Positions 54,262 to 64,000 of a stretch of 64,000 bases of DNA are shown here, piece after piece. The notes below the pieces were generated by a model that searched no databases, was not told the DNA's origin, and saw only the letters and a list, made by a program, of their open reading frames with translations. The position numbers and the translations under genes are program-made. Every line of letters begins with the position of its first letter. Position 1 is the stretch's first letter. Source of the stretch: Thermothelomyces thermophilus ATCC 42464 (taxonomy: Eukaryota > Ascomycota > Sordariomycetes > Sordariales > Chaetomiaceae); contig NC_016477.1 of NCBI RefSeq assembly GCF_000226095.1, forward strand, positions 3,286,001 through 3,350,000. The letters run 5' to 3'.

Positions 54262-57200
54262 CGCCTATATAGCGGCAAGTAATAGCATAGTATAGGAGGA
54301 ACTAGCGTAAGAGACCACTATATCGAGACCTCCTAGCAGAAATATGGGAAATCGCTATAATCTTTAGACAATAGTAGTAAGACAAGCGACTATAGATAAT
54401 AATATAATGGAAATAGTACGAAATGCTTATACTAGTAGATAGTAGAGTAGAGATAAACCTAATTTTGCCGACACTTGTAAATTAGCTATAGATATCCTAG
54501 AGAATAAAGCGGAAGTATAATATAGTCAAAGGGCCATTTCTAATATAATAGGTATATAAGGAGACTAAACCGATCAATATCACTATAGTAAGGAAGACTA
54601 TAGTAGTTATATTTAGTATTATAGATATAGGTAACAATAAAGATATAATATTAGGGTTACCATAATACGAAGATTATAACCTAGACATTAGCTAGAAGAA
54701 TAGTAGCTATCTATAACCCCAAATAGAGTCGTATTTGACTAGCGAGATAAGGAGCGTATAAGGATCGTAAGCAGACGATGCTTAGGGGAAGGCATATCCT
54801 ACAGATCTACTATAAGAGACAGACAATGGTAGGTAGACTACTATAGACTCTAGAAGAAGCGGTATAATGACACTAACGTTATAATAGGAGGAACAAGCAA
54901 ACCGCTGATAGCTATTTTCCCTATTAACAAATATAAAGTACTATAACTAGAGTAGTAGGTTAAGATAAGAGAAATCGCTAATATCGCTATAGATAGGACT
55001 AAGTTCGTATACTATTAGAAAACTAAGAGACGAGACAAGACTAGGGAAGTATTAAAGGAATACAAAGGACATCTAGCATTTGAACCGAAACATCTAGAAG
55101 GATTACTAGAATACAGCCTATAGGATTACGAGATCAAGCTTAAGGAAGGAGTATAACTAAAGTTCTTTAAGATCTATTATATAAGTTAGACTTAGAATAA
55201 AACTTAAGCGATATTTAGAGGAGAACCTTTGAAGAGGATATATCTGCCTATTAACATTGCTAGCAGGCTATTTAATCCTATTTATACCTAAGAAAGATAA
55301 AAAGCTATAGTTATATATTGACTATTAGTAACTTAACGAATAGACTATAAAAAACCGATACCTGTTACTATTAATCTTATAGCTCTAAGATTAGTTAATA
55401 GAAGCCTAATATTTCACGTGTCTTGACTTACTATTGGCCTATAACTATATATAGATTAAAGAAGGCGACAAGTGGAAAACGGCCTTTAGGATATCCTATA
55501 GCTACTATAAGTATCTTATTATGCCATTTAGACTTATAAATGTACCAGTAACATTCTAAGCCCTGATTAATCAAGCTATCCGACCCTTTCTTAACAAATT
55601 TATGGTATATTATCTCGATAATATACTTATCTCCTCTAAAATAATAGATAAATACCGGAAGTATATAAGAATAGTGCTAGACATATTATATATATATAAG
55701 CTATTAGTTAATAAGGAAAAGAGTAAATTCTATATTAGGAAAATAGTATTTTTAGAATATAAAATATCCTTAGGATAAATCTAAATAGAACCTTTAAAGG
55801 TTAAAGCTATTAAGGATTAGTTACAACTAACGTTAGTTATAGAAGTACGAAGCTTTATTAGATTTATAAACTTCTACCGAATATTTATTAGGAATTTCGG
55901 AGCGATTATACGACCTTTATACGAACTTACCAAGAAGAACGCTAAATTTCAATAGGAAGAATAGTATAAGTAAGTATTTATATAGATCTACGACGCTATT
56001 ACTAAAGATCTAGTACTAATGCTACCAGACCCTAAGAAGCCATTTAAGGTAGAAACGGACGCTTTAGACTACGCTATCGGAAGACAATTAGGATAATAAG
56101 ACAAATAAAGGAAGCTATATCCTATAGCCTTCTTTTTGAAGAAGTTCGATAGACTATATCTTAATTATCCGATCTATAATGAGGAACTACTTATAATTAT
56201 CAAAGCTTTTAAGGAATGGCGACTATATCTTAGTAGTACGATCAAACTAGTATAAGTATATATAGATTATAAGAATTTACGGTACTTTATAACGACAAAG
56301 AAGCTTAACAGACGACAAATACAATAGGTAGAATTCCTCGCGGAATTTAATTTTAAGATCCGCTATAAGAAGGGTAAAGAGAACGTATAAGCAAATGCCT
56401 TAAGCCGACGAACAAATTATACAGGAGGACAAACGGAAATAACGCTACCGTTATTTAAGGAACGAATAGACAGAACGCTATATTATAAAATGTAGATACC
56501 TATAAAAGATAATCTACTCGACTCGTTCCTAGAATGTTATATAATCTTTTGAGAAGAAAGGATCTATAAGGTGTAGTATCAAGCAATATGCGGACTAGTA
56601 GTACCTAACGGAGTAGAAGAAAAAGATAGGAAACTCTAGTACTAAGGCAAAGTATATATCTATAACAAGGACTAATAGCTATAAATGATTTAAGAACTCT
56701 ATGAGTCGAAACTCGGAGGATATAAAGGAGTTACAAAGACTATTATATAAGTTAAAAAATACTACGACTTTCTATGGTTAACGGTACGAGTTAAGGAAGT
56801 TGTATAGAGCTATGACATTTGTAATTAAAGTAAAACGGTATAATATAAGCTATATAGGCTACTTTAGCTACTACTAATAGCTAATAAACTATAGAGTTTA
56901 GTTATAATAGACTTTATTATAAAGCTACTAGAATCTAAGGATATAGCTATAGGAGTAATCTATAATAGTATTCTTACTATAGTAGACCGCCTAACTAAAT
57001 AGGTATACTTCTTTCCTTATAAGGAGTCCTAGATAGTAGAATAGTTAGTAGATGTAATCTATTGGCAAGTTATATTAGTATACGCTTAGCTATAAGAATA
57101 GATTACTAATAGAGACACTAAGTTTGTATCGAAGTTCTAGTAAGCATTAATATAACGATTAGGCATTAATAGCAAGCTATTAATGGTATATTACCTATAG

Positions 57201-58000
57201 ACCAACAGATAAACGGAGCGACTAAACCAAGTTATCAAGTAATACCTCCGTTCTTACATTAACTATTAATAAGATAACTAGGTTATACTATTACTAATAG
57301 TATAACTCGCTTATAATATGACGCTAATAGAAATAACTAAAGTTATACTATTCTTTATAAACTATAAATACGAAGTAGACCTTAGATAAGGACCAAAGGT
57401 TATAATACCAAGAGCAGTAATTAAAGTAGAACAAATATATATACTATATAAGAAGCTTAAAAGGGAACTCGAGTTTATTAGAACCAAAATAAAGAACTAC
57501 TATAACAAATATAGGCTTAAGGGACCTTATCTAGGGAGGGGAGATAAAGTCTATCTAATTATATAAAACCTATAAACCAAATAACTAAGTATAAAGCTAG
57601 ACTTTAAAAAAGTTAGACCCTTTATTATTAAAGAACGAGTCTTAATATCTAACTATCGACTATTATTACCATCATCTATATAACTATAGATGGACGTTTT
57701 TCATATTTTACTTCTCGAACTAGCACCGAAAAACGCTAAGGTTACTATATATATCAAAGTAGAAGATAAGGAAGAAGAATAGGACATTAAAGAAATTCTA
57801 GATTCGTATATTATTAATAGGGAACTATAGTATCTAGTCAAATAGCTCGATTTTGAACTAGAAGATAACTTATAGGAACTAGTCAAGAACTTAAACTACC
57901 CTAAGAAACTAGAACAGTTCTACCGCCAGAACCTAGATTGACTATAGGCACCGGTTTAGACAAAATAACCAAGTCGGCCTCTAATAAATCTAGGCCTAAA
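54225..58000 (+). pseudogene. pol: F pol
   Basis: Protease near 54440, frameshifting 2-nt deletion near 55193, RT (YYLDN near 55610), RNase H (VETDALDYAIG near 56055), integrase and chromodomain (57781-57930). Stops throughout. Confidence 0.78.
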
Positions 58001-58649
58001 GAGGACCAATCAAACGGGACGTTAGCACCCTAGGACTATACGTCACTAATAACGCGTACTTCGGAATCCCGTACCCTCTGTTCTTCCGCCTCTATTTCCT
58101 CTAGAGACTATATACCTTAACGAAACAACTTAAAACCCTGCTCCTTTAAGAAACGTTTCTAGTAACGAAGACAAACTAATTGACCGATAGCCGTCTAAAG
58201 TTAAGTCTAAAGAACGAAAAGGGCCTCTTTAGTATTAGCCTCTTCTTATTTTACGCGCTTTTGCTTAGATATAATCTTCGTTATTATAAAAGATTAGCTA
58301 TAAACATTAAGGCGATAAATAAAGCTATAAATAAATAGACATTATATTAGAACTATCGTAAGAATAACCCTAATATATATACTTGCTATAGTAAGAAGAG
58401 CCTAACGTAACATTAAGGCGATAAATAGAGCTATAAATAAATAGACATTATATTAGAACTATCGTAAGAATAACCCTAATATATATACTTGCTATAGTAA
58501 GAAGAGCCTAACGTTATATAATAAGCTAAGTTCCGCTTAAAATACTATAAACATAGTATAATATCTATACTAGAAGAATTAATAAAAGAAGCAAGCGTAG
58601 TATACTATTAGGATTTCGAAGATCGGCGCTTAGAGATATAATCTACTAT
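57893..58649 (-). pseudogene. F antisense zinc-cluster gene with internal duplication
   Basis: Minus strand, start ATA (58649), stop TGA at 57895-57893. Cluster residues align with E6 (YFKRNLAYY...LGSS), but nearly all Cys read Tyr. A 106-bp tandem duplication (58305-58514) repeats the end of exon 1 and the intron. Coiled coil and tail follow. Confidence 0.65.
58305..58514. repeat. 106-bp tandem duplication
   Basis: 58305-58410 and 58411-58514 are nearly identical (I see one difference, AAATAAAG against AAATAGAG). The unit already contains RIP-type changes, so the duplication is younger than the mutation of this copy. Confidence 0.85.
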
Positions 58650-58784
58650 CTTATTAGTCACTAGCAATATAGAAAAGGAAAAGGAAAAGGAAAAATTATG
58701 AGGTATACGTAAAAAGGATATAGGCGCTATTTAAAACGGCCTAAAAAGGGCTTTTAGGTCAAAAGCCTTAAAGGAGAGGTATCG

Positions 58785-59232
58785 TGTCATAGAAATATAT
58801 ATATAAGACGCTGCCTAAGCCGCCTCCCTAACAGACTAATAAGATAATAGAAATAATAGGCTAATCAGGACAGGATCATACTTGGCAAGAAATGATCCTA
58901 GTAGAGGATCACTAGCTTACGATATAAGCTAGGTAAGCTAGTACAGAGGATCACTACGACTATTAGTAATCCTAGGATTATACATATATATAGATAGTTA
59001 CTTGTTACAGTAGACTCTAGGAGTTCACTAGTGATAGTAATCATAACTATAGTACTTATACTAAGTATCGTTAAATACTATACGAGACTCGTTAAATACT
59101 ATACGAGACAACTCTAGCGTTATTATAAACTCTTTGGCTTCACCGAATCCCTTAGATGACCTGTACGCTTATCCCGCTTAATCTACCTTTGTCTGAACCC
59201 TTTTAGAAGAAGTCTAAGCTAGGTTCGTTATA
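58785..59232 (+). repeat. F 3' LTR
   Basis: 448 bp, TGTCATAGAAATATA... to GTTCGTTATA, closest to the E6 LTR in U3 (GATCC half-sites at 58874-58975). It contains a 21-bp direct repeat at 59068-59088 and 59089-59109, absent from other copies. No matching TSD was found on the left side. Confidence 0.85.
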
Positions 59233-60870
59233 AGGATACTTTAAATACTTCAGAGCTATTATATAGTATTTGGCTACTCTAGAAGAACCTATAGCCATCT
59301 AACTATACTAGTGGCGACGTCTATTTAAAAAGGAAGCACTTAAATATTTGGTAGATAAGGGCTATCTATTTCTTTAGCTAGCGAACGATACCTAGAATCC
59401 TTACTATATAGTAGATACCCTAGAAGAAAGGCGACGAATTTTCTAGGCTTACTATGATAAGATAGGCTATAAGGGCAAAGAAGCTACTTACTAGAGGGTT
59501 ACTAACCACTATTATTAGAAAGGAATATACGTTAACGTAGTAGAGTAGATTTATACCTACCTAGAGTGTCAGATATAGGATGCTAAAAGATTTAAAGAGG
59601 TATATTTACATTCGGAACCTTCTCTAATCCTATTTAGGAAATGGCACTTAGATATTTAGTTTATACCCTCTGACTAGAGGGGGAAGCCTTGTTTCCTCCT
59701 TAAGGCGCGTAATGATCTCTTAGGATTTGTAGAAGCCGAAGTCCTACCTGATAAGTCAGCTAGAGCGATAAAGAACTTTATTAACCGTAATATTCTCCTT
59801 CGTTAGGGGCTTCTAATAGTCGTAGTCGTTAATAGGGGATCTAAATTCAAAAGGGAAGCGAAAGCTATCTTAGAGGAACTAGGGGTAAAACGTATTATTA
59901 TTTCTCCCTATAACTCTAGGGCTAATGGTATTAGTAAGGCTAGGTATATACCTATTATAGCTGCCCTAGCAAAGATGACCATAGGGACTAGGAAGAACTA
60001 ACGATAGCTTCTTCCCTATATCTTATATACTAACTATACCACTATTCGAAATAGCTATAGCTACTTACCCTTTAACCTTATCTATAATTATAATCCTATT
60101 AGCCTAATCGAAAATGATATCCCTACTTAGCGAATTCTTTACTAGGACTTTATAGCTATCCGACTAGATAGGGAGAATCAAGTAGAAGCCTATCTATAAT
60201 TGTTAGAACTCTATACTAAGGTACTACTTAATACGGAATTCGATCTAGAAGTCGCTACTAAAAAGGTTACCAAAGCTAGATAAGAAATGGCTAAACGCTA
60301 AAACAAAGCCTACTACCGCAAATTTAGAGCCGAGAATGCCTAAATTAAGGTAGGTGATCTTGTTCTAGTTTATAATAACATTCGGTAGATTGATATAAGC
60401 TTGTTTCGAAAACTCTAATACCGGTAATATAGCTTATACTAGGTCCGGGAAGTTAGGAACAGGAATACCTACTACCTAGAGACTCTTGATAGTATGACTA
60501 TATAGATATCGTATTCTATAAACCGTATTAAGAAGTTTTTCAAGTAGGATAGAGTTTAGCTTAAAGCTAATAGATCTGACAGTTTTCTAGGCAAGTAGAA
60601 CCCCTAGAACTAGGAAGTAGGTTCTTTACTACCGGAAGCGCTTAAAGAAGTGGTAATAGAGGAGGAAGCTCCTAGACAAACTAGGTAACCATAACTAAGC
60701 GACTAACTTATTAGATCTAAAGCCTAAGAGCAATGACAATAATAGTAGGAGCTTATAGTCGAACTAACTAAAGGGAAACCACCCGGATTTTGACTTTTAG
60801 ACTATTAATAGAAGTATAAGTTAACCCTGTTCGATTTTATTTCTATTTACTCTTTACTACCTAAACCCCT
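59233..60870 (+). pseudogene. pol: Pol fragment of a different Ty3/gypsy family: integrase
   Basis: Plus strand, one frame with TAG/TAA interruptions, not similar in detail to the chromovirus above. The HHCC finger is at about 59445-59575 (YDKIGYKGKEATYQRV, then YLECQIQD with one Cys read as Tyr). Core: WHLDIQFIP (first Asp) near 59650, VVVNRGSKF (second Asp read as Asn) near 59825, and an SPYNSRANGISKA block near 59915 where the Glu is lost. After a Lys-rich part it ends with a VGDLVLVYN fold near 60360. Matches the gypsy integrases of fungi whose next block is ARNDLxGxVE (seen at 59705). 5' parts of pol are missing. Confidence 0.78.
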
Positions 60871-62340
60871 AATTACCCCTTGATTACCCCTTTTCTATAT
60901 TACCTTTACCCCTTTTCCCTAAATCCCTAATTCCCTACCTATAAGCGCTATCTACCCTATTTATAAACTACCTATTGATCCCGAACTATACTATCCAAAT
61001 CCGTTAAAATTAGAGAGCTCTTTTTCCATATTACTAGCTAGACATTCTTTGGCTAGCTATTAAGGTTAAATTTAGCCTGACCTATAAGTCAAAGGTTAGG
61101 ATCTTAGGAGCTATCGTTAACTATATCTTCCTACAAGCACTTCTTATTACTCTAGTGGTAGTTTCTATACCGTCTGTCTAGGATAGGACCTATTAAAATG
61201 TAGCTATAGAATAGCTATATAGCGTAGATAGTAATAGGCTTCTTGTTCCTTAGAGGGATAACCTTAGTTATCGACCTTTAGTAAGACTATTTATGGGCTT
61301 GGTATGGTACTAGATTCCTATATCCCTAATTAGCTCTTCCTCTAACTAGAGGGAGGAAGTTATTCTTATATATCCCTAAACACCTAGATAAACAAACCGA
61401 GAACTTAGGCCTAATAGGCAATTATAGTATAAATCTACCGACTAAGTAGACCACTATTATTGATTTCTGTAAAAACCAGGTATAACCGCTTTACTAGAGC
61501 TTCCTTATAGGTATAGAAGAATTCTATATAGGTAGGAGCAAGTCTTAAGATTCTAAATATCCGCTTTAAAGTATTAGGATTAGGGTTTAGCTCCTAGTAA
61601 ATATATAGGACTACCTATATCTTAAGGTACTTAATAAAGAAGAATCTATAGTATAATAAGAACAATTTATACTAGTACTATATTAAGGCTACCTCTAGAT
61701 AATCTAAAGGTATTAAGGGATCCTCTAGGTAAGCTACTCTCACTATCTATATAAACTTAGGAGGTATAAGGAACCGATTATCCTAGGTAGTCGTTAAATC
61801 TACTGGCCGGTTGGTTATCAAGGGAAGTATAAGCTTAGTATCCTTGTCAATTTCTATATCTTCCTAGATAGAGGATTTATATCTCTACCGCTTAACTCTT
61901 TTGATAGATATAGTAGTCGAACTTACTTATAGGAGCTTATAGCAAGTTCAAAGGGGAAGTAATATAGGAAGAAGTAGTACTAGCTATCTAAGTAAAGGAA
62001 GATGATTATAAGCAAGAGTTAGTTAAAAGGGTAGAAAAGTAAGAAAAAGTTTAAGGAGAAATAGGGGATACTTATCCTTTAAATAATTTAATAGTTAGGG
62101 TATTAGAACTATTAGACTTCTATTTAAAGAAGGTATACCTAGGCTAGAATAACCTATTATATAATAGGTTATACTCCTTTATTACTACCAGATAAAATGT
62201 AAGTTAAGGTTATTCCTTAGGGTTATAACAAAGAATGACCTAATTATATAAGGGCTAATGTAGTTACCTATTAGATGGCACTAGAACTAGCAAATATAGC
62301 CTAGAATAGCTAGATAAGGAAGGCGTCTAGGAAGAACTAG
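60871..62340. other. RIP-mutated stretch without recognisable gene
   Basis: A/T-rich, with pyrimidine-rich strings at 60840-60960 (CCCCTAATTACCCC and similar). Parts can be read for tens of codons if TAG/TAA are taken as former Gln/Trp, which suggests damaged transposon coding sequence, but I recognise no domain on either strand. No RNA gene, array or LTR pair was seen. Confidence 0.4.
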
Positions 62341-62346
62341 AAGGTC

Positions 62347-62354
62347 TATAAATA
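62347..62354 (+). promoter_or_regulatory. TATA box with CT-rich tract
   Basis: TATAAATA, followed by a CT-rich tract (CCCTCCTCTCCTCTTTC at 62368-62384) and then ATG at 62443 in the context AACAAAATGTC. This is the usual layout of a fungal core promoter, here possibly inside an LTR. Confidence 0.5.
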
Positions 62355-62442
62355 CCTCTAACTTAACCCTCCTCTCCTCTTTCTTTTCTATAACTAATAA
62401 CTATAAACTACAAATCGCCGACTTACAAAAACGCTAAACAAA

Positions 62443-64000
62443 ATGTCTTCTCTACCTGGTTAGATGGCTAAGCGCTATTAGGTAAGTATTCTACCGAGCG
62501 ATTTATTTCTAAATATTAGTAGTCTAGGTTTTGAGCGACTCTACGTAAGTCTTCCGACGGCAAACACATATAGGGATAACGTTAGAGAGTTAGATCGATA
62601 AAGAAGGGAAGGATCGGTTCCCTTCCTTCTAACTAAAGGGCCGAGCTAACCGAGTATAGGACTACCTTTACTCCTTCTGGAAGAAGATCCCGAAACCTTA
62701 AGGCTCTTTCTTCGGTACCTCCTTACGACTTAGGTTCTAGGGGAAGAAATCGCTAACTACCTAAGGAGCGGTAATACCTAGAAGCTCTTTAACGAACTAT
62801 ATACTAGGCTTATTCCCTACCTTAGAGAAGTCGTAGCTAAAAGACTAGAGTAGCTTATAAGTCCTAGTCTTAAGACTAATAAGCGAATCGTTAGCTACCT
62901 ACTTCCCTTATATATTAGGCCGTATAGCTAGGGGAAGATATACTTTAGCTAGTATTAGTATAATATTGCTATAAGCCTATATAATATTAAAGGGCTTATA
63001 TTAAGAAAGGAGTACCTAAATGGCTATAACCTCCTAAACCTACTTTAATATATATTAGTATCTTATAAGCTATATGTCTATATCTTTTTAGAGGCTATTA
63101 GTAACTTAAAGCCTAAGTGGTTAGCATTGCCTCTACGAAAATAGAAGGACGTAGCCGGAAAATGATTCTAGGTAATCCTTTACTACTTATAATAATTATA
63201 CTAGGCTATAGCTATATATAACTAGATAGAGTCCTACCTTTATTATATAGACTTTTATCCTTCCGATAAGTAGAGCTAGAAAGACCTATTTAAGACTTTA
63301 TAAGATAAGGTCATTTTCCCTAGCTTTCTTTTTCTACCGCCTAGAGGTTATATATATTAGCCGACAGTATAGGTAACGTTAAAGCAAAAGGGTTAATAGG
63401 AATATAGTATCTAGGTCGCTAAGTTCTATCGCTTTTACTTTTAGGAGATATAATAAGGAGATAAGGCACGGCCTAAGCTCCCCTAGTAAAAGGGCTATCT
63501 ATATATAGGGCTGAAAGTAATAGAGGCTAAGAATAAGATATTAATACTCTAGCTTAGAATAATCCGGATAGCTCTAGGCTATCTACCTAATAGCTCCCTC
63601 TAGCTAGAAAAGCTAAAGAACCCTTAGGGAGATATCTATCCCTATTAACTATCTAGGTAGCCTATAGATAAGCTACTCTATAGGCTACTAGTTCTATAGC
63701 TATAGCTATAACCAGGACAGGCGAAATCGGTTATCTCTGTCTAGATAGAGGAAGGAGAAGATAATCCGCTACTAATAAAGGAGTAACTAATTATAAAGAA
63801 GGATTACTAGGTTCCCTTAAACGATACTATCTAGCGGTTCCTTAGCAAGGCGCCTAAGGGACTTAGGCCGCCTTAGCTACTTTAATAGGTACTTAAGTAC
63901 CCTTATAAGCTAAGGATAGCTATCTACTAGTATATAGTAGAATAGGTAGAAGAGTAAATTATAGCTATAGAAGGATAAGGGAAACCTTTAGGGTTATAGT
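62443..64000 (+). pseudogene. Unrecognised RIP-damaged protein frame, cut by window end
   Basis: From ATG 62443 a single frame of over 500 codons runs to the window end, interrupted by many TAG/TAA and a single TGA, as RIP produces from CAG, CAA, TGG and CGA. Start: MSSLPG. The N-terminal part is Leu/Arg-rich and polar. The part near 63100-63130 reads KPKWLALPLRKQKD. The C-terminal part has acidic and Lys/Pro-rich stretches. I cannot assign a family. Position behind a TATA box and beside gypsy debris makes a first ORF (gag-like) of another element likely, but a host gene family hit by RIP is not excluded. Confidence 0.5.

Larger units (their letters stand above)
53797..59232 (+). mobile_element. 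Fragment F: right part of a further chromovirus
   Basis: Starts in the extra gag segment (equal to about E1 6835) and runs through pol, the antisense gene and polypurine tract into a 448-bp LTR (58785-59232). The antisense exon sequence is closest to E6. The 2-nt pol deletion shared with E2 (55193 region) links it to the outer element. Heavily RIP-mutated. It may be the right part of the outer element into which the type B copies inserted, but the overlap with E2 shows that a duplication or recombination also took place. Confidence 0.75.

Noticed and set aside
60840-60960. Telomere-like CCCCTAATTACCCC strings
   Set aside because: Irregular spacing and sequence, no (TTAGGG)n or (CCCTAA)n run, and coding debris on both sides.
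1-64000. Host genes or a biosynthetic or defence cluster
   Set aside because: All long frames belong to retroelements or remain unassigned RIP debris. No intact non-transposon gene is visible on either strand.

Overview
The window looks like one transposon graveyard from a filamentous ascomycete (Pezizomycotina). I see no host gene, tRNA, rRNA or CRISPR array. Almost every coding frame is recognisable, but it is broken by TAG/TAA codons where related copies keep CAG, CAA or TGG, and zinc-binding Cys codons (TGT/TGC) read as Tyr (TAT/TAC). This C-to-T / G-to-A damage, mostly at CpA/TpG, in multicopy DNA is the signature of repeat-induced point mutation (RIP), which is known from Pezizomycotina. 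The species cannot be told from this sequence.

Layout. 1-345 is the right end of an LTR. 346-4528 is a RIP-ruined Ty1/copia pol without visible LTRs. From 4529 to 59232 there is a deep nest of one Ty3/gypsy chromovirus group in several subfamilies. E1 (+, 4557-12138) sits inside the 5' LTR of an outer element (LTR halves 4529-4556 and 12144-12537), with target-site duplication (TSD) ACGCC. E2 (+) is the internal region 12538-19244 of that outer element, but it ends in an LTR of another subfamily (type B, 19245-19696). E7 (+, 19697-20086, 35153-38216, LTR 53345-53796) is a 5'-truncated type B copy. E4 (-, 20087-35147, TSD ATATT) is inserted in E7's reverse transcriptase. E3 (-, 20364-27892, TSD TAAGA) is inserted in E4's 3' LTR. 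E5 (-, 38217-53337, TSD GGTAT) is inserted beside E7's polypurine tract. E6 (-, 39186-46739, TSD GAGTT) is inserted in the antisense gene of E5. Fragment F (+, 53797-59232) is the right part of a further copy. 59233-60870 is pol of a different gypsy family. 62443-64000 is an unrecognised, RIP-damaged frame behind a TATA box.

How the chromovirus works, as read from aligned copies: LTR (422-452 bp); an 11-nt primer site complementary to a stretch inside the LTR's own R region (Tf1-like self-priming, with covariation between subfamilies); a 2259-2262-nt gag frame holding capsid, zinc knuckle and a roughly 350-codon extra segment; a GGGAAAC slippery heptamer plus GGGCCC hairpin giving a -1 frameshift into protease-RT-RNase H-integrase-chromodomain; then, convergent with the pol end, an antisense gene encoding a six-cysteine cluster with GAL4-type spacing and a coiled coil; then a hairpin and polypurine tract before the 3' LTR. 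The antisense gene is present in all eight copies whose 3' part survives. It has an intron in some subfamilies and none in others. The combination of self-priming, frameshift signal and antisense zinc-cluster gene is the most notable content here.
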